DNA of 64,000 bases from Palsa-883 sp035696165 (GCA_035696165.1 DASRQX010000348.1:1-64000), one strand, 5' to 3'; positions 51,986 to 61,719 are shown, numbered from the stretch's first letter. Made by a program: numbers and translations. The notes: generated from the sequence alone by a model not told the origin.

Positions 51986-53362
51986 TCACGGCGTGTGCGC
52001 CTCGATCCGGCCGGCCTTGATCGCTTCGACGAACAGTCGCCAGTCGCGCTCGGTCTGCGCCGTGTAGGAAGCGGCGAAATCCGCGATCGCCGCGTCGAAC
52101 ACCCCGCCGGATCCCATGTAGCCGGAAATGCGCGCGGCATCGCCCGATCGCGCGTGCGCCCGCGCCAGCGTCGCACCGCACAGCGTCGCATGATACACCA
52201 GCCCCGCTTCGGAGAGATCAGCCGATATCATCGCCAGCCGCCCATCGCGGAACCGGCGCACATAGCAGCGCTGGTCGTCTCCCGGATCCATCGTCCAGCC
52301 GAGGAACAGGTCAGGCGTGGTCTGCATGATGCGCTGGCCGACCACCACGCGCTGGCCCTGGTTGGCGTAGATGCTCGGCCCCGCATACGGCGCCAGCACC
52401 GCTTCCCGCGCCTCCTTGATCTGCAGCAGCAGCGTCGCGTCGTCCGGCGTTGTCAGCAGCGCGATGGCGCAGAACGTGCCCACGCTGCCGACGCCCACCA
52501 CCTTGAACGCAACATCGACCAGTCGGTAGCGATCGACCAGCAGGCGACGTTCCTCCGGCAGGGTGATCTTGTAGGATTCGAAGGCGGAGCGCGCCGCCAT
52601 TTCATGCGAGTCGTCGCCCTGCTGCGTCAGCGGGAACACCAGTGGTGGGCGCTCGCGAATGCGCCAGACGCCGCGGCGCTTCTCGACCAGCTTGGGATAG
52701 CCGTGCCGACCGGCATCGGTGATCGCCGCCAGGCGGCGCTGCTCGCGATCGCGCAGCTTCTCATCGGACAGGTCGGCGATCACCTGCTCGACATTGACGC
52801 GCGTCCGCCAGGCGACCAGCGGGTCCAGCGGCACCAACTCGTTCATATTCAGCCGATAGGCCTGCACCGCCGTTCGCGCCAAATGGCGACACGCCTTCGA
52901 GGTCATGCCGCGCGCCCGACTGGCGAGTGCGAAGGACGTGGCCAGTCGTTTCAAATCCCACTCGAACGGCGCGGGCAGTGTCTCGTCGAAATCATTGACG
53001 TCGAACACCGGGGCGCCCTCGGGCGAGGCGAAGGCACCAAAATTATTGAGATGGCAGTCGCCGCAGGACTGCACCCACAGCCCGCTGGCCGGTGTTGTCG
53101 CCAGGTCGGCGGCCATGATCGCTGCGGTGCCGCGCAGGAAGGCTAGTGGCGACGCTCGCATCCGGTCGTAGCGGATCGGCAGCAGATGTGAGATGCGATG
53201 CCGGTCGGTCTCGATGATGCGCCTGACCGGATCCGCGCGGTCGGCCGGTGGCGTCCAGGTTGCGTGCACGCTGCGCGGCACCAGTTTGCGCAGGTTCTGC
53301 CCGGCGCTGCGCCGCTCCGCGATCGGCAGCGGCGTGCTCGGCTGCACGTGCTCTAGCGGCAT
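51986..53362 (-). CDS. DUF2252 family protein (kinase-like fold)
   Basis: 458 residues from MPLEHVQPSTPLPIAERRSA. The sequence AGGGGGA lies nine bases before this ATG and directly abuts another ATG three codons upstream (53371), so 53362 is preferred. VQSCGDCHLNNFGAFASPEG and VFDVNDFDETLPAPFEWDLK are the DUF2252 hallmark and mirror the HGDxHxxN and D-F-D catalytic and metal motifs of aminoglycoside-phosphotransferase-like kinases. Function is unknown. It stands alone, 354 bases downstream of pgpA. Confidence 0.9.
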   Translation of the reverse strand: MPLEHVQPSTPLPIAERRSAGQNLRKLVPRSVHATWTPPADRADPVRRIIETDRHRISHLLPIRYDRMRASPLAFLRGTAAIMAADLATTPASGLWVQSCGDCHLNNFGAFASPEGAPVFDVNDFDETLPAPFEWDLKRLATSFALASRARGMTSKACRHLARTAVQAYRLNMNELVPLDPLVAWRTRVNVEQVIADLSDEKLRDREQRRLAAITDAGRHGYPKLVEKRRGVWRIRERPPLVFPLTQQGDDSHEMAARSAFESYKITLPEERRLLVDRYRLVDVAFKVVGVGSVGTFCAIALLTTPDDATLLLQIKEAREAVLAPYAGPSIYANQGQRVVVGQRIMQTTPDLFLGWTMDPGDDQRCYVRRFRDGRLAMISADLSEAGLVYHATLCGATLARAHARSGDAARISGYMGSGGVFDAAIADFAASYTAQTERDWRLFVEAIKAGRIEAHTP

Positions 53363-53716
53363 ACCAGCCATTCCCCCTAAACGGGGCGGATCACATCGCA
53401 AGCGGCCGGCGCGCGCAAGCGGTGCACGCCGGGATTCGATGGCGAAATCCGATTCGACGATCGAATGTCGCGGATATGTCACCGCGGTGTCATCCAGCTT
53501 TTGGGGCCGCAGGGAAGCCAGATCCACCGCGGACCACGCGGACAAGGCGCCTGATGCATCGCGTGCCGAGCGAGGACGCTGACCGCGCTCGCCGCGCCGG
53601 GAAAATCGCCACAGCAGGGGTGCCCGCGCGGACAACCAACGAGAACATGTCCCAGAACGGGTCGGCGGATGCATGCCCGGCCGATGTCGTGGCGCGCGAC
53701 ATCGGAACGCTGTCAC
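53363..53716. other. Intergenic region, nothing recognised
   Basis: 354 bases upstream of the DUF2252 gene. The minus frame remains open through it but without motifs or a ribosome site; I see no terminator for pgpA and no clear promoter. Confidence 0.5.
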
Positions 53717-54169
53717 TCACCCCCACACCCCCGGCCAGCGCTGCCGCGCTGCCCACAGGACGCCCGCGGCGATGGCGCCGGCTATCAGGTCGTCGGCCAT
53801 GATCCCCGCCGCGCCGTCCTGGCGGTCGGCCCACCCCACCGGCCCTGGCTTGACGATGTCAAACAGCCGGAACAGCGCGAACGCGGCCGCCAGACCAACG
53901 ATGGTCGGGCGGGTCAGCCCAAGCAGTGCCACAAACTGGCCGGCGATTTCATCGATTACCACCCAGCCCGGGTCGCCCTCGACCCGCGCGGCGCGGATCG
54001 CCCACAGCCCCAGCAGGCTGACCAGCAGCGCGGCGATTGCCAGCATGCCGGGCGGAGCGAGCAGCAGGGGAACCCCTAGCAACAGCCCAAGCAACGCGCC
54101 GGCGGTTCCCGGGGCAAACGGTACGAACCCGCTGCCAAACCCGCCGGCCACCAGCCGCGCGAGCGTCAC
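53717..54169 (-). CDS. pgpA: Phosphatidylglycerophosphatase A
   Basis: 150 residues from GTG 54169, which overlaps the upstream hydrolase stop (GTGA). GSGFVPFAPGTAGALLGLLL, VVIDEIAGQFVALLGL and FRLFDIVKPGPVGWADRQDG with MADDLIAGAIAAGVLW are the full PgpA motif set; four hydrophobic segments anchor it in the inner membrane. It dephosphorylates phosphatidylglycerol phosphate to phosphatidylglycerol. Last gene of the slt-hydrolase-pgpA unit. Confidence 0.93.
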   Translation of the reverse strand: MTLARLVAGGFGSGFVPFAPGTAGALLGLLLGVPLLLAPPGMLAIAALLVSLLGLWAIRAARVEGDPGWVVIDEIAGQFVALLGLTRPTIVGLAAAFALFRLFDIVKPGPVGWADRQDGAAGIMADDLIAGAIAAGVLWAARQRWPGVWG

Positions 54170-55029
54170 CCAACCCGCTCCAGGAACGTTCCGATAGCGT
54201 GCAGCACCGGCGACTCCGCCAGCGACGGCGCATGACCGACACCCGGCAACGAAACGACCGCCATATCGGGGCGTGCCGCGCGCATCGCCGCAACCGTCCG
54301 TGGCAGCAGGATGTCGCTGATCTCGCCCCAGACAAGTTGCAGCGGCAGGTGTGCCAGCGCGCCGAACAGCGGCCACAGCGGCGGCGTGGGATCGCGCAGC
54401 AGCCGAGCGATCGCTGTGTCCCAGTGCGGATGAAACCGGCCGTCGCCGCCCTGGACGTAGGTCAGCGCGGCCATACGGCGCCAGGCCGCATCGGTGTCCA
54501 GCGACAGGTGCGGCAGCATAGCGCGCAGGTGCGTGGCGCCGGCATCCAGATCGGGCAGCGCCTGATCATCGGCGACAAAGCGCCGCACGAAATCGCCGCC
54601 CGCAGTCCCGATCTCTGGTCCGATGTCATTCAGCACCACACCGCGCAGCAGCGTCGGGCGGGCCGCCCCCAGGCCCATGCCGAGCAGCCCGCCGAAGCTG
54701 GTGCCAACGACAATCACCTGGTGCAGGTGCAGTGCGGCGCACAGGTCCAGCAGATCGCGCAGGCAGGCTTCGGGCCCATAGCGCGCGACCTTGGCGCTGC
54801 GGCCCGACGCGCCACGCCCGGCATAATCCGGCGCCACCACGCGCCGGCCGGCGCCGAGAGCGCGCGCGAGCACCACGAAATCCTCCCCGGTGCGCACCAG
54901 GCCGGGCAGGCACAACAGCGGCGTATGCGCATCGCCGGCGTCCCACTCATGCGCCGCGAGCGCCAACCCGTCCCACGCGGAAATATGATGGATCACCGTG
55001 CCTTTGGCGTGAGGAACTAGCGTGCCCAT
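54166..55029 (-). CDS. Alpha/beta hydrolase
   Basis: 287 residues, MGTLVPHAKGTVIHHISAWD. Catalytic Ser in VVGTSFGGLLGMGLGAARP, LLCLPGLVRTGEDF oxyanion region, and His in LPGVGHAPSLAE. Similar enzymes in alphaproteobacteria are annotated only as alpha/beta hydrolases. The start lies 13 bases inside the transglycosylase gene and the stop overlaps pgpA, so the three are translationally coupled. Confidence 0.9.
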   Translation of the reverse strand: MGTLVPHAKGTVIHHISAWDGLALAAHEWDAGDAHTPLLCLPGLVRTGEDFVVLARALGAGRRVVAPDYAGRGASGRSAKVARYGPEACLRDLLDLCAALHLHQVIVVGTSFGGLLGMGLGAARPTLLRGVVLNDIGPEIGTAGGDFVRRFVADDQALPDLDAGATHLRAMLPHLSLDTDAAWRRMAALTYVQGGDGRFHPHWDTAIARLLRDPTPPLWPLFGALAHLPLQLVWGEISDILLPRTVAAMRAARPDMAVVSLPGVGHAPSLAESPVLHAIGTFLERVG

Positions 55030-57077
55030 TGCGCGAGCAAGGTCGGTGTCGCCTCGCCGCGACGGGCGCGGTAGATCACCACATTCTCCAGCACGCGCTG
55101 CACGTAGTCGCGGGTTTCGGTGAACGGGATCAGCTCGATCCAATCGATCATGTCGATGGAGCCCGCTGGCATGTCGACCGAGCCCGCCGGCGGCTCCACG
55201 CGCGGATCGCCATTCTCAGCCAGCCACTGATCGACCCTGCCCGGCCCGGCGTTGTAAGCGGCCAGCGCCAACGGCAGGGCACCGCCGTAATGATCCAGCA
55301 GTTCGTGCAGATAGGCGGTGCCGAGGCGCATGTTCTGCTGTGGGTCGAAAACCAGTGCGACCGGGGTCACGCTGGTGCCGATCTCGTGCGCCACGGTAGC
55401 GGCGGTGCCCGGCATGAGTTGCATCAGCCCGCGCGCGCCGGCCGGGCTGACGGTCGCGCTGTCGAAGCTGCTCTCCTGGCGGATCAGGCCCAGCACGATG
55501 GCGGGGTCGACGGCGTCCTGCGGGGGATTGACCGGGATCGGCCAGCCGGCCTGCGGCAGCATCGCTCCGTCGCGTCCCATGCGCCTGGCGATCGCCACCG
55601 CGATCTGCGGTTGGCCGAGATACTGACTGAGCAGCGCGGTCAGCGCGCGATCGGGCAGGTCCGGTGCCAGCTCATCCATGCGCAGCAGAAATGCCTCGGC
55701 GCGCCGTGGCTCGCCCCAGGCGACCAGCAGTGCGCCGGCGCGGACGACCTCGCGTTGGGTCAGGCCGAAGGCCTGGTCGCGCGTACCTTCCGGGTCATGC
55801 ATCGCGTTGATGCGTGCGGCGAGGGCAGCGGCGTCCCGGTCGAGCGCCAGCGCGGCAAGCTGGCCGTAGAAGGTGGTGGTCCAGGCGGCGGCCTTGGCCC
55901 AGTCCGCGTTGGCACCGTCGGCGTTGGCACCACTGGCTTTGGCACCAATGGCGCCACCGGGGTTCTGGGCGCCCGCGGCACGGCCCAGCCAATACCAGGC
56001 GCGACCCTGGGTGATCGCCGCGGGCGAGGCAGCGGCAAGTGCCTGGAAGTGGCGTGTCGCGGCTGCCGGCTGATGCAGCATCCTGAGTGCGATGAAGCCG
56101 GCGAGGAAGTCGGCGTCCAGTGCCTGGCGGGGCGAGATCGGTCCAGGATCGTCGACCAGCGCGTAGGCGCCGGCGGGATTGCCGTCGTGCAACAAGCGGC
56201 GAGCCAGCCGCTCGCGCTCGGCCCAGAACGCGGCACGCTCGGCTGGCGTGGCTTCCTGTTGCGCCGTGGCGCCACGCGTGCGCCAGAGTGCGACGGCGTC
56301 CAGGATGCGGTCGGTGCGGCGCAGCCAGCCCGCCTGGACCAGCATCAATCCGGGGTCACCGGCCAGTGCGGGCGGCACCGCGGCAAGTTGCGTGGCAGCG
56401 GAGGGGTCGTCGCGCTGCAACGCCAGGCGCGCGGTGGCCAGTGCGCGGTGCGGCGGATCGAGCAGCGGGATCTGATGCGCCGCGGCCGCCGGATCGCGCT
56501 GGACAAGCGTCTGGAAGCGGTCCCATTGATCGGCCGGCGTCAGTATTGGTTGCCAGCGCTGCGGGAAGCCGGTGGGATCCGGGAAGCCGGCGACCCAGGC
56601 GCGGCGTGCCTCGGCGGCGGCCTCCGCGTTGCGGCCGGCGTTGGCCAGCGCGCCGGCGCAGCGCAGCCTTGTGCCGGGTAGCAGCGTGGCGGGAAGTGTG
56701 TCGGGAATAGTGATAGCCCCGGTGATCTGGCCGGCGCCCGTGTCCTGGTCGCACTGAGCCAGCACCGCGGCGTCGTCCGGATCGGCGGCGATTGCCTCCT
56801 GCCGACGCCGCTCCAGCAGCGCCTGCGCCGGCCAGTCGGGACTGGTGGCAACGAACGCCGCGATTTCCTGTGCGGTCGCCGCGCCGGGGGACAGCAGGCG
56901 GTAGTAGGTCACCACCTTCCGCGCCACCGGATCAGCGTATTGCGCGGCGGCCGCGCCTGCGTCCGCCCAGCGATTGGCGTGGACCGCCGGCATCGGGTTG
57001 GGCGGCGGCTCCGCCGCGCCGGCGGCGGCGGGCAGCAGCACGGACAAAACCAGGGCCAGCCGAATCGTCGGAGCCAT
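55017..57077 (-). CDS. slt: Soluble lytic murein transglycosylase (Slt70-type)
   Basis: 686 residues. Signal peptide MAPTIRLALVLSVLLPAAAG ends near AGAA. An alpha-superhelical U-domain (30-490) precedes the C-terminal SLT catalytic domain: LGLIRQESSFDSATVSPAGA with the catalytic Glu, RGLMQLMPGTAATVAHEIG, and LAAYNAGPGRVDQW. It cleaves peptidoglycan glycan strands to 1,6-anhydromuramyl products in the periplasm. Short internal repeats (GANADGANADWAKA; PAGSVDMPAGSIDM) are unusual. It is divergent from dapA, an arrangement seen across alphaproteobacteria. Confidence 0.94.
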   Translation of the reverse strand: MAPTIRLALVLSVLLPAAAGAAEPPPNPMPAVHANRWADAGAAAAQYADPVARKVVTYYRLLSPGAATAQEIAAFVATSPDWPAQALLERRRQEAIAADPDDAAVLAQCDQDTGAGQITGAITIPDTLPATLLPGTRLRCAGALANAGRNAEAAAEARRAWVAGFPDPTGFPQRWQPILTPADQWDRFQTLVQRDPAAAAHQIPLLDPPHRALATARLALQRDDPSAATQLAAVPPALAGDPGLMLVQAGWLRRTDRILDAVALWRTRGATAQQEATPAERAAFWAERERLARRLLHDGNPAGAYALVDDPGPISPRQALDADFLAGFIALRMLHQPAAATRHFQALAAASPAAITQGRAWYWLGRAAGAQNPGGAIGAKASGANADGANADWAKAAAWTTTFYGQLAALALDRDAAALAARINAMHDPEGTRDQAFGLTQREVVRAGALLVAWGEPRRAEAFLLRMDELAPDLPDRALTALLSQYLGQPQIAVAIARRMGRDGAMLPQAGWPIPVNPPQDAVDPAIVLGLIRQESSFDSATVSPAGARGLMQLMPGTAATVAHEIGTSVTPVALVFDPQQNMRLGTAYLHELLDHYGGALPLALAAYNAGPGRVDQWLAENGDPRVEPPAGSVDMPAGSIDMIDWIELIPFTETRDYVQRVLENVVIYRARRGEATPTLLAQWAR

Positions 57078-57232
57078 GTCAGGGTTCTAGCACAGCAGGG
57101 ACGGTGTCACTTCACAGCGGTGCGGTGGGGCTCTGGCACGGCACCGCCTGGCACGACCCAGCCTGTCATGGCACGGCCTTGCGATGCATCTGCCGCACGC
57201 CTAGCCTATTCAGATTCCCCTGGGAGGGTGCC

Positions 57233-58111
<879 letters not shown>

Positions 58112-58179
58112 TGGTCGGTGGTCAGTGGTCAGGAGAAAGTGACGACTGGCGCCTGACCACTGACGACTGACCACTGACC
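58112..58179. repeat. Inverted repeat between dapA and smpB
   Basis: GTGGTCGGTGGTCAGTGGTC (from 58112) and CCTGACCACTGACG with GACTGACCACTGACC (to 58179) form long complementary arms made of repeated TGGTCAG words. It could fold into a large hairpin and modulate read-through from dapA to smpB. Confidence 0.75.
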
Positions 58180-58186
58180 GCTGAAA

Positions 58187-58672
58187 ATGGCAGAAACCAA
58201 AGCGAAAAAGGGCCTGATCTCGCACGGCATCGTGTCGCAGAACCGCAAGGCGCGGTACGACTACACGATCAAGGATACGATCGAGGCCGGGCTGGTGCTG
58301 AAGGGCGCCGAGGTGAAGTCGTTGCGCAATGGCCGTGCGACGCTGACCGAGGCGTGGGCCGGCGAGCGCGAGGGCGAACTGTTCCTGTTCAATGCCTATA
58401 TCCCGGAATACCAGGGCGGCGTGCTGTCGCGGTTCGAGCCTCGTGCACCGCGAAAACTGCTGCTGAAGCGCAAGGAGATCCGCACGCTAGCCGGCGCCGT
58501 GGCGCGCGAGGGCGTGACGCTGGTGCCGTTACAGATCCACTTCAATGATCGCGGCCGTGCCAAGGTGCTGCTGGGGATCGGCGAGGGCCGCAAGAAGGCC
58601 GACAAGCGGGCAGCCGTCGCCACGCGCGACTGGCAGCGCGACAGGGCAAGGTTGCTGCGCGCGCGCGGATAA
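58187..58672 (+). CDS. smpB: SsrA-binding protein
   Basis: 161 residues. ISHGIVSQNRKARYDYTIKD, GLVLKGAEVKSLRNGRATLT and the basic C-terminal tail KKADKRAAVATRDWQRDRAR are diagnostic. It binds tmRNA and rescues stalled ribosomes by trans-translation. The ssrA gene itself is not in this window. Start lies just after the inverted repeat; no strong ribosome site is evident, so coupling through that structure is possible. Confidence 0.96.
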   Translation: MAETKAKKGLISHGIVSQNRKARYDYTIKDTIEAGLVLKGAEVKSLRNGRATLTEAWAGEREGELFLFNAYIPEYQGGVLSRFEPRAPRKLLLKRKEIRTLAGAVAREGVTLVPLQIHFNDRGRAKVLLGIGEGRKKADKRAAVATRDWQRDRARLLRARG

Positions 58673-58700
58673 GTTAACAATGATGCCAATGCGATCCGGC

Positions 58701-58725
58701 GTGCGACAGCGCACGTAACGTTACG
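58701..58725. promoter_or_regulatory. Palindromes upstream of the small secreted protein
   Basis: GTGCGACAGCGCAC (58701-58714) and the perfect 12-bp palindrome CGTAACGTTACG (58714-58725) lie in a tandem row 20 bases before the gene at 58745. Likely regulator binding site; the regulator is unknown. Confidence 0.45.
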
Positions 58726-58744
58726 AACAGGGGGAGTATCGGCG

Positions 58745-59146
58745 ATGGCTATGGATGATTGCGGCCGGCGTGCCGTTCGCGGCGTTATGCTCGGTGCCCG
58801 AGGCCTGATCGTGGCGGGGGCGCTGGCCTTCGCCGCTCTCGCTGCCGGCGCGTTCGATGGAACCTATGTCGGTCAGGCAGCTTTGATGTCGGGCAACAAC
58901 GGTTCCATCTGCAAGAGCTTCTCCGCGTCGATGAGCGTGGCAAACGATCATCTCACCTACGTGCATGGTGGGGGCTACGCCGTGATCAACGCTGATGTGG
59001 GGCCGGATGGCTCGTTCAGCGGGTCAGCACCGCTGAAGGGCACCAGGTTCGTGGAAATGCTGAAAGGCAAGGTGACCGGCGGCACCATCGATGCGGACGT
59101 GGGTAATCCGTCTTGTTCATTCCACCTGTTGCTGAAGAAGGCGTAG
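58745..59146 (+). CDS. Small secreted protein of unknown function
   Basis: 133 residues, GGGGGAG eight bases before the ATG. The N-terminus holds a signal peptide (GLIVAGALAFAALAAGAF). The mature part has two Cys (GSICKSFSASMSV; NPSCSFHLLLKKA) that could form a disulphide, and a repeated beta pattern (DGTYVGQAALMSGNNG; VGPDGSFSGSAPLKGT). No domain is recognised. It is monocistronic. Confidence 0.7.
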   Translation: MAMDDCGRRAVRGVMLGARGLIVAGALAFAALAAGAFDGTYVGQAALMSGNNGSICKSFSASMSVANDHLTYVHGGGYAVINADVGPDGSFSGSAPLKGTRFVEMLKGKVTGGTIDADVGNPSCSFHLLLKKA

Positions 59147-59441
59147 TAATCCGCTATCGGTCGGGCATCGTGCGGCGATCACCTGGCGCCACTGGTAGCG
59201 CGTCAGGGCATGGCTGATGCCGGCGCGGCCCTCACACCAACCAAAACGGATAGGGTCCAGAAACCCGGCCTGAACCTGCCGTTGGGCTTGACCCGGTGGA
59301 CAGAGCCCTGCCCCTCCTTCGTTCACCGGTCAATTGACGCCAATCAATGCGCGGGCCGCGTTGGGTCATGCCAATGCGCCCACGCCACACCGCGGCCACA
59401 TCGCGGGTTGAATGTATTCGGCGGCGTGGATGGAGCGGGCG

Positions 59442-60302
59442 ATGAAGTTGCGGGACCTTCTGGTCGTCGTGGATGGAGCGGCGCGTAACGAGGCGGTGCT
59501 TGGCGTGGCGATTGACCTCGCGCGGCGCCACAGCGCGCACCTGACGGCGTTTTGTCCGTTGGAGGTGCTGATGCCGCTCAATCTTGCTTTCGCACTGGGC
59601 GGTTATCCCACACTCACGTCGCTGCGGGGCGCCGCCAGCCAGCTTGAGGCCGAGGCCCTGGCGAAGGCGGAAGAGCTTGAGACGAAGTTCCGCGACCTGC
59701 TTCAGCGCAACGGGATCCGCGGCGATTGGCAGGTCGGCCGAGGCGTGGCTGGCGAAGCAGCCGCGCGTCGGGCGCGCTCCGTCGATCTGGTGGTGCTCGG
59801 CCAGGTCGATCCCGACGCCAAGCTGCCCCCCGCCGCACGCCACCTGATCGAAGACGTGCTGATGAACTCCGGGCGTCCGCTGCTGCTGGTGCCCTTTGCC
59901 GGGCGGTTCGACAGGTTCGGCACCAACGTGCTGATCGGCTGGAATGGGTCGCGGGAGGCAGCGCGTGCGCTGCACGACTCGCTGCCGTTGATCGAGCCCG
60001 GCGCGACGGTGACGCTGTTGACCGTGGAGCGCGGCAAGCGAGGGGAGGAGTCCGGAGAGGTGCCGGGCGCGGATGCGGCGCAGCATCTGGCGCGGCATGG
60101 GCTGACCGCGACGGCGGCGCGGACGGCGACCGATGGCAGCATCAGCGATGCGGACGCGCTGCTGAGCTATGCCTCCGACATTGGGGCGGATCTGATGGTC
60201 GTTGGCGGATATGGCCGTTCGCGGGCGCGTGAGTTGATACTGGGCGGGGTCAGCCGCCAACTGTTGCAGCATATGACGGTGCCGCTGCTGATGGCGCACT
60301 GA
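59442..60302 (+). CDS. Universal stress protein, tandem UspA domains
   Basis: 286 residues. Usp domain 1 spans about 2-148 (MKLRDLLVVVDGAARNEAVL ... RPLLLVPFAGRF) and domain 2 about 155-286 (NVLIGWNGSREAARALHDSL ... GADLMVVGGYGRSRARELIL, an ATP-loop-like Gly pattern). Tandem Usps serve as stress or nucleotide sensors. The ATG at 59442 is preferred over 59412 because the fold begins there and GGAGCGGG lies just before. The 295 bases upstream show nothing I can name. Confidence 0.9.
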   Translation: MKLRDLLVVVDGAARNEAVLGVAIDLARRHSAHLTAFCPLEVLMPLNLAFALGGYPTLTSLRGAASQLEAEALAKAEELETKFRDLLQRNGIRGDWQVGRGVAGEAAARRARSVDLVVLGQVDPDAKLPPAARHLIEDVLMNSGRPLLLVPFAGRFDRFGTNVLIGWNGSREAARALHDSLPLIEPGATVTLLTVERGKRGEESGEVPGADAAQHLARHGLTATAARTATDGSISDADALLSYASDIGADLMVVGGYGRSRARELILGGVSRQLLQHMTVPLLMAH

Positions 60303-60470
60303 CGACCCGCGGCCGCTCCCGGTGGACACGGCGCGATCCAATCGGACAAATACAGCCCCACCGCGACGGTGTAGCCGATGCCGCCGAGCTTGCTGTTGAT
60401 CGATGCCAGCAGTACCGCGCCGGACATTGCGGCAGCGATGATGTTGCAAATGCCATCTGCGGGACGGTGC
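60303..60470 (-). pseudogene. Possible remnant of a membrane-protein gene
   Basis: On the minus strand, from about 60470 to 60340, the frame reads ICNIIAAAMSGAVLLASINS and KLGGIGYTVAVGLYLSDW, hydrophobic and unlike random sequence, without a start, ribosome site or plausible end. I take it as the C-terminal scrap of a lost membrane-protein gene. The rest of the 60303-60622 gap is empty. Confidence 0.3.
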
Positions 60471-60622
60471 AGCGATCCGCGATGGGCACCGGCCGGCGTG
60501 CCGCGTGCCGGCGATCGGACTGCTCAAGCGGAATTCATTGGATGGTGCCGCCACGGCACTGGACCGATCCCGGATTTATTGTCAGAATTGTGACAATTCA
60601 GGGCAAAGTTCAGCGACGTACG

Positions 60623-60847
60623 ATGGCATATGAATATCCAACGCCGGCAGGCGTGCTTCGCCTGCTCAGGGTGCAGCGACATTGGGCGGTTCAGTTCAAG
60701 GGCCGCCGGTCCGGCGACTGGCGCTCGCCCGACGCCGCGGCGGTCGCCGTTGCCCGCCATCGATCGGGGCTGGTGGAGTGGGACCGCCAGCGGTCCGACG
60801 TGTCCGGCGACCTGCTGGATTGGCGACCGTTGGGGGAGTCGCTGTAA
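60623..60847 (+). CDS. Small hypothetical protein
   Basis: 74 residues, MAYEYPTPAGVLRLLRVQRH then WAVQFKGRRSGDWRSPDAAA and a Trp-rich end (DLLDWRPLGESL). Composition and codon use look coding, and the pattern of a short RWxVxFxGxxxGxWxSPxxA protein is familiar from Acetobacteraceae, though no function is known. Ribosome site weak. Confidence 0.55.
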   Translation: MAYEYPTPAGVLRLLRVQRHWAVQFKGRRSGDWRSPDAAAVAVARHRSGLVEWDRQRSDVSGDLLDWRPLGESL

Positions 60848-60905
60848 CAACAGACGATTAGTGGCGAGTTCTCACTCGTTGTCGCCATATGTCGCGAAGC
60901 CTTCG

Positions 60906-61021
60906 CTGGACTTTACGCAGTTTTGGAAAAATCCAGCAGAATCAATTGGTTATGCGGAATAGCCAATATTGGCTAACCTATTGATATAATGGAACATTCT
61001 TCAAAAATGGGTAAAGTCCAG
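60906..61021. mobile_element. MITE-like AT-rich element with terminal inverted repeats
   Basis: The ends CTGGACTTTACGCAGTTTTG (60906) and, on the other strand, CTGGACTTTACCCATTTTTG (from 61021) agree at about 20 of the first 25 positions. The 116-base element is AT-rich in a GC-rich setting, contains the perfect palindrome TAGCCAATATTGGCTA (60960-60975) and TATAAT at 60985-60990, and has no coding capacity. I read it as a non-autonomous transposable element. No target-site duplication is evident. Confidence 0.5.
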
Positions 61022-61157
61022 TTTCGCGGGCACGAAAATACTGCCCCCCGGCAGACTATGGTTGTGCGTCGATACCCTCCGTGCTGGGGTGTGCGCATGC
61101 GTCATTGCCCATGCCGCCCATCGTGCGGCCCGGCCTGGGTCAGGTGGGGAGGGGATC

Positions 61158-61574
61158 ATGCCGACCATCACGTCCGTCGCCAGTCAGTTCTTCGAGGCTT
61201 GTGAAACCGGGAAGGGCTGGGCGGTTTGCCAGGCGTATTGCACGCCGGATGCGAGCTTCTCGGCGCAGTCCGAGCCGCTGACCGACGTCCGGACACTCCA
61301 GGCATATGCCGATTGGATGCAGGGGCTGCTCACGTTCATGCCCAATGGACGCTATGCGGTGAAATCGTTTGCGACCGATGCCGACCGAAACAGCGTGTGT
61401 GCGTATGGGGTTTTCTCTGCCACGCACACCGGCCAAGGCGGTCCCTGCCCACCGACCGGGAAGAGCACGACGTCGGACTATGTCTACGTGATGGAGTTCG
61501 CGGGCGACAAGATCCGGCACATGACGAAAATCTGGAACGCCGGGTGGGCGATGAAGGAACTCGGCTGGGCCTGA
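61158..61574 (+). CDS. SnoaL-like / NTF2-like protein
   Basis: 138 residues, GGGAGGGG before the ATG. MPTITSVASQFFEACETGKG, WAVCQAYCTPDASFSAQSEP and DKIRHMTKIWNAGWAMKELG are the SnoaL-like fold, with three Cys near the N-terminus. A small polyketide cyclase, isomerase or hydratase type; its substrate is unknown. The MITE-like element ends 137 bases upstream and may supply its promoter. Confidence 0.85.
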   Translation: MPTITSVASQFFEACETGKGWAVCQAYCTPDASFSAQSEPLTDVRTLQAYADWMQGLLTFMPNGRYAVKSFATDADRNSVCAYGVFSATHTGQGGPCPPTGKSTTSDYVYVMEFAGDKIRHMTKIWNAGWAMKELGWA

Positions 61575-61719
61575 CAAGCGGGACTGGGGGCGGCGCCTGC
61601 TCGCTGTCCTGTCCAACATGGCCCGTGTGCCGGCGTATCCTGTGCCGGCGGCTTTGCGTGCCAGTGGATCGGCTGTGCCGCCTGGGTTAGACCGGGTGCA
61701 GGTGCCGGTGGGGATCCGA

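Noticed and set aside
51320..53146. 608-codon plus-strand frame opposite DUF2252
   Set aside because: Runs through an intergenic gap and the antisense of DUF2252 with no domain.
54732..56681. 649-codon plus-strand frame opposite slt and the hydrolase
   Set aside because: Low-complexity antisense of two genes with clear catalytic motifs.
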